The notes beneath the pieces are model-generated. The model saw nothing but the letters and a program-made list of their open reading frames with translations. It was not told the DNA's origin and did not search any database. 64,000 bases of DNA from Brevundimonas albigilva (lineage in GTDB: Bacteria; Pseudomonadota; Alphaproteobacteria; Caulobacterales; Caulobacteraceae), in the NCBI RefSeq assembly GCF_023503965.1, contig NZ_CP097298.1:2745001-2809000 (forward strand). The letters are read 5' to 3'. A program made the position numbers and the translations under genes. Shown here in pieces: positions 10,362-19,270 of the stretch. Positions within the stretch are counted from its first letter, which is position 1. Each line of letters begins with the position of its first letter.

Positions 10362-11444
10362 ATGTTCGGACTGGGAAGACGGGGCGGCGGCGTGGGCGCG
10401 GCGGGCGGAGGCGATCCGTGGAAGGGCAGGCTGGCGTTCGGCGCCGTGGTGCTGGTGGCGGCCTATTTCGCCGTGCAACTGGTCATCACGCTGCAGACGC
10501 TGTGGCTGCTGATCTTCGGCGCCGTGGTGGTGGCCGTGATTCTGCGCGCTTTGGCCGACCCCATCGTCCGCTGGTTCAAGGCGCCCGATCCCCTGGCGGT
10601 CTTTCTGTCGCTGCTGATCGTGGTGGCCGTGCTGGCGGGGGTGCTGACCCTGTTCGGCGCGCAGATCGTCGAGCAGGTGGCGGCCTTGTCCGCGGTCGTG
10701 CCCCAGGGCTGGGCGCAGGTGCAGTCCTGGATCCAGGCCCAGCCCTACGCCGGCCAGCTGTTCGAGCAGCTGCAGGGGCTGGGAGATCGCGCGGGCCAGG
10801 CCCTGCAGGTGGCGCAGCGCTTCGCCCTCAGCTTCGCCTCCGGGGTGACGACGCTGGTGCTGGTGGTGGTGGCGGGGGTGTTCCTAGCCATCAAGCCGGC
10901 CAAGTCGCGCGAAGGACTGCTGGCCCTGGCGCCCATGCAGCACCGCCCGCGTCTGCGGGAAGTCCTGGACAGCTGCGGTCACGCCCTGAAGGGCTGGCTG
11001 AAGGCGCAACTGTTCTCGATGGTTCTTGTCGGCACCCTGACCGGCGTCGGTCTGGCGGTCATCGGCGTGCCGTCCGCCCTGGGTCTGGGGCTGCTGACCG
11101 GGCTGGCGCAGTTCGTGCCGATCGTCGGACCCATCGTCTCCACCGTGCCGGCCGTGCTGGTGGGCGCCACCCAGGGATGGGAGACCGCCCTGATGACCCT
11201 GGCGCTCTATGTCGTGGTCTCACAGCTGGAGAGCAACTTCATCACGCCGATGGTGCAGAAGAACGTGGCGAACCTGCCCGTGGTGCTGGGCATCTTCGCC
11301 GTGGTCGGAATCGGCACCCTGTTCGGCCCGCTGGGCGTGCTGTTCGCCACGCCGCTGGCGCTGGTGCTGCACACGCTGGTGACCATGCTCTACCGCCAGG
11401 ACGTGCTGAAGGATCCGGACGCCCGGGCGCCGGGACAGCGATAA
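10362..11444 (+). CDS. AI-2E family transporter
   Basis: The 360-residue protein belongs to the AI-2E/PerM/TerC-like permease family (PF01594). Hydrophobic segments lie near 20-45, 45-70, 80-105, then a soluble stretch (about 110-165), and further helices to about 345. The family blocks [22 protein letters not shown] and [16 protein letters not shown] are present. Members have been linked to export of autoinducer-2 or to sodium/proton exchange, so the substrate is not predictable. ATG 10362 is used, with GGGGATG upstream; a GTG two codons earlier is possible. Confidence 0.88.
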   Translation: MFGLGRRGGGVGAAGGGDPWKGRLAFGAVVLVAAYFAVQLVITLQTLWLLIFGAVVVAVILRALADPIVRWFKAPDPLAVFLSLLIVVAVLAGVLTLFGAQIVEQVAALSAVVPQGWAQVQSWIQAQPYAGQLFEQLQGLGDRAGQALQVAQRFALSFASGVTTLVLVVVAGVFLAIKPAKSREGLLALAPMQHRPRLREVLDSCGHALKGWLKAQLFSMVLVGTLTGVGLAVIGVPSALGLGLLTGLAQFVPIVGPIVSTVPAVLVGATQGWETALMTLALYVVVSQLESNFITPMVQKNVANLPVVLGIFAVVGIGTLFGPLGVLFATPLALVLHTLVTMLYRQDVLKDPDARAPGQR

Positions 11445-11556
11445 TCGTTCCGATCGGAGCGAGACGACTTGACGCAGGCCTCGCGATCCCGTTTGCCGGT
11501 GGGCAGGTCGTCCCAGGGCGGATGAATTCGGTCGCAGGCGCCGCAGGGAGCGACAG

Positions 11557-12009
11557 GTGACGGGCGAACAAGTAAAGCGCACCGCGCGGTCCGAGACCCG
11601 GCAGGTCGCCGCCCTGCCGTGGCGCCTGGAAAACGGGCGGCGTCGCATCCTGATGATCACGTCGCGTGAGACACGGCGCTGGGTCATTCCCAAGGGCGGG
11701 CGAATGGTCGGCCTGACGGACGCCGAGGCGGCGGCCCAGGAGGCGCTGGAGGAAGCCGGCGTGAAAGGGCAGGTGCATGACCAGTCCATCGGCGTCTTCC
11801 GGTATCTGAAGCGGCTCAAGGACGACAGCGAGCGGCGCTGCGTGGTCTCCGTCTATCCGCTGGAGGTGCTGATCCAACTCGGCGCCTGGCCGGAAGCCCA
11901 TCAGCGCGAACGGCGGTGGATGACCTTCGCCGAAGCCGCCGAGGCGGTGCATGAGCCGGATCTGGCGGCCCTGATCCGCGACTTCGACGCCACGCCCCTG
12001 GCGGATTGA
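11557..12009 (+). CDS. NUDIX hydrolase (diphosphoinositol-polyphosphate hydrolase type)
   Basis: The 150-residue protein carries a NUDIX box near residues 48-71: [20 protein letters not shown] then EEAGV. The Arg of the usual REUxEE core is Gln here (QEALEE), while the metal-binding glutamates remain. The WVIPKGG approach and short length resemble the DIPP/MutT-like hydrolases that cleave nucleoside diphosphates linked to another group. The GTG start has AGGGAG upstream. It stands between the transporter and a DUF2059 gene, with 112 bases before it. Confidence 0.88.
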   Translation: MTGEQVKRTARSETRQVAALPWRLENGRRRILMITSRETRRWVIPKGGRMVGLTDAEAAAQEALEEAGVKGQVHDQSIGVFRYLKRLKDDSERRCVVSVYPLEVLIQLGAWPEAHQRERRWMTFAEAAEAVHEPDLAALIRDFDATPLAD

Positions 12010-12081
12010 GCAACCGCAAGTGGTTTTCGCTGGTCTCGGCCCCGCCGCGACCCGATAAGAGGCGGTCAGGAGGAGGCCGCC

Positions 12082-12597
12082 ATGCGGATCATGATGCTGG
12101 CGGCCTTGGCCGTCTTCAGCGCGGCGCTGGCCGCGGGCGGCCCCGCCGCGGCGCAGGACGCCGGGCGGGAACAACGCTTGATCTTGTCGCGCGAGTTGAT
12201 CGCCGTCTCGACCGGCCCCAACCTGGCCAAGTCCGTCGAAGGCTACGCCGCCGCCGAGATGGAGAAGACCATCGCGGGTCAGGATGACGAAGAAGCCGCA
12301 TGGGTGCGCGCCAACATGCCCGCCATGATCGGCCGGATGACGAACCGCATCATGGCGGACCTGGCGCCGGTGTACGCCGACACCTTCACGATCGAGGAGC
12401 TTGAGGCGCAGATCGCCTTCTTCCGCTCGCCGGTCGGTCGACAGATCGCGGCCAAGACCATCGAACTGGCGACGGGCCAGGAAACTGTGCTTCAGACCGC
12501 CGTCCTGGCGATGATGACCGAGTTCGAGGCGAAGTTCTGCGCCGAGTTCGACTGTGACGCGGTCGGCGGCCAGGCGGCGGCCAAGCCGACCCGCTAG
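12082..12597 (+). CDS. DUF2059 domain protein, exported
   Basis: The 171-residue protein starts with a clear signal peptide (MRIMMLAALAVFSAALAA, cleavage probably after AAAQ near 25). The mature part has the helical DUF2059 pattern, including YADTFTIEELEAQIAFFRSPVGRQIAAK around residues 95-125. The domain is widespread in proteobacterial periplasmic proteins and its function is unknown. AGGAGG precedes the ATG. Its stop codon overlaps the stop of the convergent GST gene by 4 bases. Confidence 0.82.
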   Translation: MRIMMLAALAVFSAALAAGGPAAAQDAGREQRLILSRELIAVSTGPNLAKSVEGYAAAEMEKTIAGQDDEEAAWVRANMPAMIGRMTNRIMADLAPVYADTFTIEELEAQIAFFRSPVGRQIAAKTIELATGQETVLQTAVLAMMTEFEAKFCAEFDCDAVGGQAAAKPTR

Positions 12598-13301
12598 CCG
12601 TCGAACTCCGGATATCGCCGGAAGATTCCGTCCTCGTTGAAGGCGATGCGACGCGGACTGTCCAGATAGGCGGCGATGCGGGGCAGGGCGGCGACGCGGT
12701 CGCGCACGGCGACGACGCGGGGCGTGTCCCGCATCACCCGAGCCGCCGCCTGGGGAAAGGCGTACCGCAGGCCCTCCGCCACCTGGAACAGGGACAGGTC
12801 CGCATAGGTCATGCGGTCGCCGGCCAGCCAGTCCGAACCGGCGCGGTTGCGTTCCAGGACGCGTTCGGCCCAGCCCAGGAATTTGCCGATGCGCTGGTCG
12901 CGGAACCCCTTGGCCCTCCGTGCGGCCTCGGGCTTCTGCTCGTCGTAATAGGCGGCCAGGTCGACAGGGTGGTGGGTGTCGTGCGCCTCGACGACCAGGT
13001 CGGCCAGCGTCAGCTGGACCTGATTGACCCAGGCGCGGTCGCTGTCTCCGTCGGGGGCCAAACCCAGCTGCGGACCGATCCAGGCCAGAATGGCGGCGAC
13101 CTGGCCGATGGTGCGCTCTCCCAGCTTGAGGAAGGGCGGGGCGAAGGCGGGGGTGTCGGCCGTCTTCATCAGGCGCATCATCGCCTCGCCGTCGTCCTGG
13201 CGCGAGACGTCGACATAGTCCGCGCCGGCCGCCTCCAGCGCCAGGCGGACGAACTCTCCGCGCCCCTGGATCGTCGGCCAGTAATAGAGTTCATAGGCCA
13301 T
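12594..13301 (-). CDS. glutathione S-transferase family protein
   Basis: The 235-residue protein begins AYELYYWPTIQGRGEFVRLALE, the thioredoxin-fold N-terminus of sigma-like GSTs with the catalytic Tyr near position 7. The glutathione-binding stretch FAPPFLKLGERTIGQVAAIL follows (about 53-72), and then an all-helical C-terminal domain with DWLAGDRMTYADLSLF (about 155-172). It is probably a cytosolic glutathione-dependent detoxifying enzyme; the substrate is unknown. It interrupts the usual rplA-rplJ continuity and is divergent from rplJ. Confidence 0.9.
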   Translation of the reverse strand: MAYELYYWPTIQGRGEFVRLALEAAGADYVDVSRQDDGEAMMRLMKTADTPAFAPPFLKLGERTIGQVAAILAWIGPQLGLAPDGDSDRAWVNQVQLTLADLVVEAHDTHHPVDLAAYYDEQKPEAARRAKGFRDQRIGKFLGWAERVLERNRAGSDWLAGDRMTYADLSLFQVAEGLRYAFPQAAARVMRDTPRVVAVRDRVAALPRIAAYLDSPRRIAFNEDGIFRRYPEFDG

Positions 13302-13313
13302 GCGTCACGCTCC

Positions 13314-13342
13314 TTGATTTATCGGACCTGTCCCTGTATGAG
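13314..13342 (+). promoter_or_regulatory. candidate promoter of rplJL
   Basis: TTGATT (13314-13319) and TATGAG (13337-13342) are 17 bases apart. The site lies just upstream of the divergent GST start and about 280 bases before rplJ, leaving room for a long leader. Confidence 0.5.
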
Positions 13343-13619
13343 CGCCGCTTCCCGTCGAAGGTTCGCCTTTGACGGTCCTGTCCGAGAACTTCGGGGCGTG
13401 GGGGCCACCCGCGCCGTAACCGTCAGGGAGCCCCCTGGCGCCGTGGGGAGATGGGGACGCAAACTGGCAGATGTCGGCCCGCATTCCGGGACGGACGCCG
13501 TCAGTCGCTTCCTTCGGACAATACGACCGGCCTGAACGTCTCGCGGCGACGCGCGACGCTTTGGCCAAATCCGTCGTCGGGAATAAGCCCGGCGGCGAAT
13601 GCCAAGACTGGAGACCGCA
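13343..13619 (+). promoter_or_regulatory. probable L10 leader of rplJL
   Basis: A roughly 280-base untranslated leader precedes rplJ, the position of the L10(L12)4-binding autoregulatory leader in many bacteria. A very stable hairpin, CCGTCGAAGG (13352-13361), UUCG tetraloop, CCTTTGACGG (13366-13375), lies close to the expected 5' end. The kink-turn that L10 recognises was not verified by folding. Confidence 0.5.
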
Positions 13620-14135
13620 ATGGACCGCGCACAAAAGGCCGAGTCGATCGAGACGCTCAAGGGCGTGTTCGCCGACGCCGGCTCCGTGGTCGTGACCCAC
13701 AACCTGGGTCTGACCGTTGCGGAAATGGAAGACCTGCGTGGCCGGCTGCGTACCGCCGGCGGCGCGTTCAAGGTGGTCAAGAACCGCCTGGCGCTGAAGG
13801 CGCTCGAAGCCGAAGAAGGCAGCGATTACCACGGCCTGTTCAAGGGCCCCGTGGGCATCGCCTACGCCGAGAACCCCGGTACGGCCGCCAAGGTCGCCAC
13901 CGAGTTCGCCAAGGCTAACGATCGCTTCAAGATCGTCGGCGGCTTCATGGGCGAAACCGTCGTCGACCAGAAGGGCGTCGAGGCGCTCTCCAAGCTGCCG
14001 ACGCTGGACGAAGTCCGCAGCCAACTCATCGGCCTGCTCAACGCGCCCGCGACCAAGGTCGCCGGCGTGCTGCAAGCGCCCGCCGGTCAGCTGGCCCGGG
14101 TGTTCAACGCCTACGCCACCAAGGAAGCCGCGTAA
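13620..14135 (+). CDS. rplJ: 50S ribosomal protein L10
   Basis: L10 (171 aa) anchors the L7/L12 stalk on 23S rRNA. The start MDRAQKAESIETLKGVFADA and the block LRTAGGAFKVVKNRLALKA (about 42-60) are typical. The C-terminal helix (about 135-171) would bind L12 dimers. ATG 13620 was chosen over an upstream ATG seven codons earlier because it matches the family start and has CTGGAG upstream. It forms the rplJL operon, here detached from rplKA by a 3.4-kb insertion of unrelated genes. Confidence 0.97.
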   Translation: MDRAQKAESIETLKGVFADAGSVVVTHNLGLTVAEMEDLRGRLRTAGGAFKVVKNRLALKALEAEEGSDYHGLFKGPVGIAYAENPGTAAKVATEFAKANDRFKIVGGFMGETVVDQKGVEALSKLPTLDEVRSQLIGLLNAPATKVAGVLQAPAGQLARVFNAYATKEAA

Positions 14136-14197
14136 GCGGCGGACCCTTTCATCTCTGCATCCCTCTCTGAAACCAATCCTCCGAAGGAAAACTGACA

Positions 14198-14587
14198 ATG
14201 GCCGACCTCGCCAAGATCGTCGAAGACCTGTCCGCGCTTACCGTTCTGGAAGCCGCTGAACTCTCCAAGCTGCTGGAAGAAAAGTGGGGCGTTTCCGCCG
14301 CCGCTCCGGTCGCCATGGCCATGCCGGCTGGCGGCGCCGCTGGCGGCGCTCCGGCTGAAGCCGCCGAAGAGCAAACCGAGTTCACCGTCGTCCTGGTCGA
14401 CGGCGGCGACAAGAAGATCAACGTCATCAAGGAAGTTCGCGGCGCTCGCTCGGACCTGGGCCTGAAGGAAGCCAAGGACCTGGTCGAAGGCGCTCCGCAG
14501 AACGTCGTCGAGAACGTCTCCAAGCAAGCCGCCGAAGAGCTGAAGAAGAAGCTCGAGGAAGCCGGCGCCAAGGTCCAGATCAAGTAA
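14198..14587 (+). CDS. rplL: 50S ribosomal protein L7/L12
   Basis: L7/L12 (129 aa) is the multicopy stalk protein that recruits and activates translation GTPases. It has the N-terminal dimer and L10-binding domain (1-35), an Ala/Gly-rich hinge ([18 protein letters not shown], about 43-60) and the conserved C-terminal domain with [26 protein letters not shown] precedes the ATG. rpoB, which usually follows rplL, is absent; rpoC lies at the opposite end of this region. Confidence 0.98.
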   Translation: MADLAKIVEDLSALTVLEAAELSKLLEEKWGVSAAAPVAMAMPAGGAAGGAPAEAAEEQTEFTVVLVDGGDKKINVIKEVRGARSDLGLKEAKDLVEGAPQNVVENVSKQAAEELKKKLEEAGAKVQIK

Positions 14588-14615
14588 TCTGGGCTTCAGC
14601 GTCCGCTGAAGATCG

Positions 14616-14647
14616 AAAGGCCCGGCGGGAAACCGCCGGGCCTTTTT
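14616..14647 (+). terminator. rplJL terminator
   Basis: A perfect 13-bp stem (14616-14628 with 14633-14645) with a GAAA tetraloop ends in TTTTT. Confidence 0.93.
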
Positions 14648-14701
14648 CATTATCCTTCCGAGGCGCGGCGTGACACGGTTCGGTTTCGATGGAGACGCGC
14701 C

Positions 14702-15082
14702 ATGATCCTCGCCTTTGTCGTCGCTGCTTTGAGCGGTCTGCAGCTGGACCCGCTGGATGCGGTCGTCGCCGCGCCGGAAAATCACGTGGTGATCCTAGAG
14801 AATGATCGGGTCCGCGTTCTCAGGGTGACTGTGCAGCCGGGCGAGACAGAGGCGCCGCACGTTCACCGCTGGTCCAGCGTGATGCACATCCAATCGGCGC
14901 AGCCGCTGGTCGATATCCTCTACGAGAGGGGCGAGGACGGTCTTGCCGAGGTCCGGCGCACGCCCCTACCGCCTGGACCGCCGCCCGAGGCGCTATGGTT
15001 TCCGCCAGAAGGGCCGCACGCCATCTATAACGCCGGCGACGGCGTATTCCGCGCCATTCGGATAGAGCTGAAGAGCGATTAA
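14702..15082 (+). CDS. cupin-like protein, possibly exported
   Basis: The 126-residue protein has a hydrophobic start (MILAFVVAALSGLQL) that may be a short signal peptide, then a single cupin-like beta barrel. The stretch VRVLRVTVQPGETEAPHVHR (about 36-55) carries the HxH metal-type motif, and GPHAIYNAGD near 107-116 would be the second cupin motif. The function cannot be predicted. It is convergent with the aminopeptidase gene, with a 3-base gap. Confidence 0.7.
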   Translation: MILAFVVAALSGLQLDPLDAVVAAPENHVVILENDRVRVLRVTVQPGETEAPHVHRWSSVMHIQSAQPLVDILYERGEDGLAEVRRTPLPPGPPPEALWFPPEGPHAIYNAGDGVFRAIRIELKSD

Positions 15083-15085
15083 TCG

Positions 15086-16060
15086 CTAGACGGTCGCCGC
15101 CCAGTCCGTGGCGCGGATCAGGCTGTCGATGATGCCGGGTTCGGACGAGGCGTGGCCGGCGTCGGGCACGATGTCCAGCCGGGCCTCGGGCCAGGCGCGG
15201 TGCAGCGCCCAGGCGCCCGAGATCGGCGTGACCACGTCGAAGCGGCCTTGCGCGATCCAGCAAGGAATGTCCCGCATCCGGTCGACGTTCTTCAGGATCC
15301 AGTCTTCCTCGGGGAAGAAGCCGCCGTTGGTGAAGAACCAGTTCTCGATCCGTGCGAAGGCGACCGCGAACTCGGGCTCGGCGAACTTGTCGGGCCGGGC
15401 GTCGGGGCCCTCTACGCTGACGGTCTCGCCTTCCCAGCTGGACCAGGCGATGGCGCAGCGCTCGCGTTCCGCCACGTCGTCGCCGATCAGTCGCTTGTAA
15501 TAGGCGCCCATCAGGTCGCCGCGCTCGGCCTCGGGGATGGGCACGACGAACCGCTCCCACGCATCGGGGAAGATCATCGAGGCGCCGTCCTGGTAAAACC
15601 AGTGGAGTTCCTTGCGGCTCAGCAGGAAGATGCCGCGCAGCACCAGCGCCAGGCACCGCTCGGGATGGGTGATGGCGTAGGCCATCGACAGGGTCGAGCC
15701 CCAGGAGCCGCCGAACACCACCCACCTGTCCACGCCGCAACGGGCGCGCAGCCGCTCGATATCCTCGATCAGGGTCCAGGTGGTGTTGTCTTCCAGCGAG
15801 GCGTTCGGGCGGGATTTGCCGCAGCCGCGCTGATCGAACAGGACGATGCGGTACTTGGCCGGATCGAAATAGCGCCGCATGCCCGGATTGACGGCGCCGC
15901 CCGGTCCGCCATGCAGGACCAGGACCGGGCGCCCCTGCGGATTGCCGCATTCCTCGTAATAGATCTGGTGAGGACCGTCGGTCTCCATCCAGCCCGAGGC
16001 GAACGGTTCGATCTCGGGATAGAGCTCACGACGGGGATCGGCAGGCGCGGGGAAGGCCAT
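15086..16060 (-). CDS. pip: proline iminopeptidase
   Basis: The 324-residue alpha/beta hydrolase (peptidase family S33) removes N-terminal proline from peptides. The start region RRELYPEIEPFASGWMETDG is typical. Other family marks are HGGPGG for the oxyanion hole (about 52-57), DQRGCGKSRP, GGSWGSTLSMAYA with the nucleophile Ser, the acid within RFDVVTP, and the catalytic His in AGHASSEPG. ATG 16060 was chosen because the family begins shortly before RRELYPE. A longer extension to 16126 is not conserved and would overlap the upstream gene. Confidence 0.95.
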   Translation of the reverse strand: MAFPAPADPRRELYPEIEPFASGWMETDGPHQIYYEECGNPQGRPVLVLHGGPGGAVNPGMRRYFDPAKYRIVLFDQRGCGKSRPNASLEDNTTWTLIEDIERLRARCGVDRWVVFGGSWGSTLSMAYAITHPERCLALVLRGIFLLSRKELHWFYQDGASMIFPDAWERFVVPIPEAERGDLMGAYYKRLIGDDVAERERCAIAWSSWEGETVSVEGPDARPDKFAEPEFAVAFARIENWFFTNGGFFPEEDWILKNVDRMRDIPCWIAQGRFDVVTPISGAWALHRAWPEARLDIVPDAGHASSEPGIIDSLIRATDWAATV

Positions 16061-16097
16061 GAATCGAACGGTCTTTCTGAGAAGGCGAAACTTGGCC

Positions 16098-16460
16098 TTA
16101 AGAGGAGCGGCCTTGCAATGCCGCAAACGCGACGCAAAGCCAACCGGCGATCATCAGAACCCCGCCGACCGGCGCGACCGCGCCCATGGCGGGTAGGCTG
16201 AGCAGCGCGATGAAGGCCAGAGCCAGGCTGAACACCAGGCCGCCCGCCGCCCCAAGCCAGCCGGCCAGGCGCGCCAGACGGCCCCCGCCCGTCCACAGGG
16301 CGCAGGCCAGGCCGAAGACGGCGTGCGCCAGCTGGTAATGCGCGCCCGTGGTCAGCAGGGTCTTGACCTGCAGACCCGCGCCGTGGGCGGCGAAAGCCCC
16401 CAGCGCTACGGCCAGCGCTCCATTCAGCGCGGAAAAGACGATCAGGTCGCGACTGGCCAT
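16098..16460 (-). CDS. DUF423 family membrane protein
   Basis: The 120-residue protein has four hydrophobic segments and the DUF423 pattern: GALAVALGAFAAHG near the N-terminus, TTGAHYQLAHAV in the first loop, and APVGGVLMIAGW near the C-terminus. Its relatives (YgdD of E. coli) are small inner-membrane proteins of unknown role. It lies 2 bases after the DUF2188 gene and is probably co-transcribed with it. Confidence 0.88.
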   Translation of the reverse strand: MASRDLIVFSALNGALAVALGAFAAHGAGLQVKTLLTTGAHYQLAHAVFGLACALWTGGGRLARLAGWLGAAGGLVFSLALAFIALLSLPAMGAVAPVGGVLMIAGWLCVAFAALQGRSS

Positions 16461-16462
16461 GC

Positions 16463-16702
16463 TCAGCCTTCGACGTCAGTGGCCGGGCGGTCGTGGCCGT
16501 CGGCCCGCTCGGTGATCCATTCGCCGTCAGGCCCTTCGTATTCGATCATCGCGGTTTCATCCGGGACCTTTTGCTCGTGCGCGGCGCGCACGGCGGCGGC
16601 CCGGGCCAGATCGTGACTGGCGAAGGTCTCGGAGAAGGTGTCTCCCGACCGATAGGCCCAGCCGCCGTCGTGTTCGACGATGCGATAGGTGACATGGCTC
16701 AT
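16463..16702 (-). CDS. DUF2188 domain protein
   Basis: The 79-residue protein has the DUF2188 pattern: YRIVEHDGGWAYRSGDTFSE, a helical stretch DLARAAAVRAAHEQ (about 31-44), then MIEYEGPDGEWITE. It is a small cytosolic protein of unknown function found widely in alphaproteobacteria. It precedes the DUF423 gene on the same strand. Confidence 0.8.
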   Translation of the reverse strand: MSHVTYRIVEHDGGWAYRSGDTFSETFASHDLARAAAVRAAHEQKVPDETAMIEYEGPDGEWITERADGHDRPATDVEG

Positions 16703-16906
16703 GGGAATGCCTTTCTGGAAATGTCGGCGGACGCTAGCGCGAACCGGCGGCGCCCGAAACCGATTCCAGCGACGCCGAACGCCGGCGCGGCCGACCTTAC
16801 GAAGATTTCACCAAAGGCTTCGCATCCGTGGGGGCGCCTGGCGGCCTCTTGTGATCAGAAGGCCGCCGCATCAGGCTGGGCCGCAAGGGATCACAGGGGT
16901 ATCGCC

Positions 16907-17305
16907 ATGGAAGACTTCATTCCGATCTTCGCCATCTTCGCCGTCTTCGGCACCATCACGGCCATCATCGTCGGCCCGACCTTCCTGAAGTACCGCGAGA
17001 AGCGCGACATGCAGGAGACCGTCCGCCACGCGGTCGACAAGGGCCAGGACCTGCCGTCCGAACTGATCGACGCCATGACCAAGGACGTGCAGAAGACCCT
17101 GCCGTCGCGCACCCGGGACATCCGCCGCGGCATCATCTGGCTGGCGGTCGGCATCGGCGTCGCCGCCTTCGGCGTCGTCAGCGACCTGGGCGGAAACGGC
17201 TGGAACGGCGGCATGGACAACGGCCTGCTGGGCATCGCCTGCATTCCCGCCGTCATCGGGATCGCCTTCATCGTCCTGAGCTTCTTCAACCCGAACAAGG
17301 ACTGA
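16907..17305 (+). CDS. DUF6249-like membrane protein
   Basis: The 132-residue protein has an N-terminal membrane segment (IPIFAIFAVFGTITAIIVG, about 4-22). A charged cytosolic stretch containing KYREKRDMQETVRHAVDKG and LPSELIDAM follows, and then two C-terminal membrane segments (about 70-88 and 103-125). This layout is typical of the DUF6249 proteins that often stand beside ECF sigma-factor genes in Caulobacterales. The sigma gene follows 25 bases later, so the two are probably co-transcribed. The ATG has CAGGGG upstream. Confidence 0.75.
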   Translation: MEDFIPIFAIFAVFGTITAIIVGPTFLKYREKRDMQETVRHAVDKGQDLPSELIDAMTKDVQKTLPSRTRDIRRGIIWLAVGIGVAAFGVVSDLGGNGWNGGMDNGLLGIACIPAVIGIAFIVLSFFNPNKD

Positions 17306-17330
17306 CGGCGACCGATCGGGGGAAACCGTC

Positions 17331-17888
17331 ATGAACAGGACATCCTTGCACGATCTTCACGACGTCGAGCTGGCGGCCCAGGCGGCCGCCGGCGGGCGGC
17401 GGGAGTATGGCGAGCTGGTGCGCCGGCACGGTTCGGCGGTCCGGGGCCTGCTGCGCCGGATGGGGGCCAGCCCGTCGCTGGCCGACGACGTGGCCCAGGA
17501 CGCCTTCCTGCAGGGCTTCCAGCGCTGCGCCGAGTTTCGGGGGCAGGGGACCTTCGCCGGCTGGGTCAAGAAGATCGCCGCGCGCCTCTATCTGAAGCGC
17601 GTCGCCCGCGAGGCCCGCTATGTCGCCGAGATCGAGGCCGAGGAGGCGGCGACGCCGGTCGACCAGGCCGGCGCGCTGGACCTGGACGAGGCGCTGAAGG
17701 CGCTGAACGAGACCGAACGGGTGTGCGTGTCGCTGTGCCACGGCGCCGGCATGTCCCATCCGGAAATCGCCGCGGCCATGAATTTGCCGCTCGGAACGGT
17801 GAAATCCCATGTCAAACGTGGTCTGGATAAACTCCGCGCTCGGCTTCAGCCGGCGGCTTCAGGCGGGAGGTCGGCTCATGTCGGCTGA
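17331..17888 (+). CDS. ECF-type RNA polymerase sigma factor
   Basis: The 185-residue protein has sigma region 2 (about 20-90, with YGELVRRHGSAVRGLLRRMG and DDVAQDAFLQGFQR) and sigma region 4 (about 118-170, with MSHPEIAAAMNLPLGTVKSH for the helix-turn-helix). There is no region 1 or 3, as in ECF factors. The next gene overlaps its end by 11 bases and encodes a membrane protein, and the gene before encodes a DUF6249-like membrane protein. This suggests control at the membrane, but no zinc-binding anti-sigma motif is seen. Confidence 0.9.
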   Translation: MNRTSLHDLHDVELAAQAAAGGRREYGELVRRHGSAVRGLLRRMGASPSLADDVAQDAFLQGFQRCAEFRGQGTFAGWVKKIAARLYLKRVAREARYVAEIEAEEAATPVDQAGALDLDEALKALNETERVCVSLCHGAGMSHPEIAAAMNLPLGTVKSHVKRGLDKLRARLQPAASGGRSAHVG

Positions 17889-18300
17889 CGAATTCGACCC
17901 GGCGATCGAGCGACTGTTCGCCCGCGCCCCCAGGATGGCCGACGACGCCCTGTTCGTCGCCGAGTTCCGCACGCGGCTGGAGAAGCGTTCGCGCTGGCGC
18001 GGCGTGGCCCTGACCGGCGCGGGGCTGATCGGCGGGCTGATCGCGGTGCGCGAAGGGATCAATCTGAACTTCACCGGCGGAGAGGCCGAGGTGACGACGC
18101 TGGGCCAGGGCGCGCAGGCGGTCGCCGTCACGGCCCAAGGCGCGGTCCAGTCCGGTCTGGGCGGTCTGGGGCTGGACTCCCTGGGGTTGGGCTCGATCGA
18201 CCTGATGAGCGGGTCGGGCATGGCGGCGTTCTGGATCGTCGCCGGGGCGCTGGTCGCGCTGCTGGCCGCCGGCGCGGTGCGGCTTTCTCAGGACATCTAG
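17878..18300 (+). CDS. membrane protein coupled to the ECF sigma factor
   Basis: The 140-residue protein starts at ATG 17878, within the end of the sigma gene, with GGGAGG upstream; the overlap implies translational coupling. It has a short polar N-terminus (MSADEFDPAIERLFARAPRM) resembling cytosolic anti-sigma heads, a first hydrophobic segment (about 43-60), a Gly/Ala-rich periplasmic part, and a second membrane segment (about 115-135). It may regulate the sigma factor; this is inferred from position and layout. Confidence 0.7.
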   Translation: MSADEFDPAIERLFARAPRMADDALFVAEFRTRLEKRSRWRGVALTGAGLIGGLIAVREGINLNFTGGEAEVTTLGQGAQAVAVTAQGAVQSGLGGLGLDSLGLGSIDLMSGSGMAAFWIVAGALVALLAAGAVRLSQDI

Positions 18301-18357
18301 GGTGACTCGGGCGGCGCGGGCGCCTATCTGACGGCCGATCAGACAGGAGGCCCGCCG

Positions 18358-19192
18358 ATGTCCATTCACGCCCAGGAGACCGTCCGGCGCATTTCCGTGC
18401 CCGACATCGCGGCGAGAAAGGGCGGCGAACCGATCGTCTGCCTGACCGCCTATGACGCGCCGATGGCGGCCCTGCTGGACCCCCACTGCGACGTGCTGCT
18501 GGTGGGCGACAGCGTGGGCATGGCGGTGCACGGCCTTCCCAACACCGTCGGCGTCACGCTGGAGATGATGATCCTGCACGGCCAGGCGGTGGTCCGGGGC
18601 TCGCGCCGGGCCCTGGTGGTGGTGGACATGCCGTTCGGCGCCTACGAGGGCGGCGAGCAGGCCGCCTACGACGCCTGCGCGGGTCATGAAGGAAACCGGC
18701 GCCCAGGCGGTGAAGCTGGAGACCAGCGCGGAGCTGGCGCCCATCGTCCGGTTCCTGGTCCGGCGCGGCATTCCGGTGATGGGCCACATCGGCCTGCGCC
18801 CCCAGGCGGTGCTGGCCGAAGGCGGCTTCAAGGCCAAGGGCCGAACCGACGCGGAACGCGAGCGCGTGCTGGCCGAGGCTGTCGCCGTGGCCGAGGCGAG
18901 CGCCTTCTGCATCGTCATCGAGGGCGTGGCCGAATCCCTGGCGCGCGAAATCACCCAGACCATCGACGTCCCCACCATAGGCATCGGCGCCTCGGCCGCC
19001 TGCGACGGCCAGGTCCTGGTGGTCAACGACATGCTGGGAATGTTCGACTGGACCCCCAAATTCGTCCGCAAGTACGCCGATCTGCGCGGAGAGATCGACC
19101 GCGCCGCCGCCGCCTTCGCCTCTGACGTGAAGTCCCGCCGTTTTCCTGCCGAAGTCGAGACCTACTTCTCGAAAAAACCGGCTTCGCCGTAA
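18358..19192 (+). pseudogene. panB: 3-methyl-2-oxobutanoate hydroxymethyltransferase, frame-shifted
   Basis: PanB makes ketopantoate from 2-oxoisovalerate in pantothenate (coenzyme A) synthesis. The first part matches well: [31 protein letters not shown] and [12 protein letters not shown]. At about 18680-18690 the frame changes (tgcgcgggtc before the conserved [12 protein letters not shown]), consistent with one extra base or two lost bases. The second frame then carries the rest, [28 protein letters not shown] and [15 protein letters not shown], to the stop at 19192. A strong AGGAGG precedes the ATG. Both parts are intact, so a sequencing error is likely. Confidence 0.9.
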
Positions 19193-19270
19193 CGGCTTCG
19201 TTGCGGGCGTGAGGGCGACCCTCTAGGGTCCGCCGGATTCCGTGCAGCGATCTTTTGGGGCGACGTTTCC

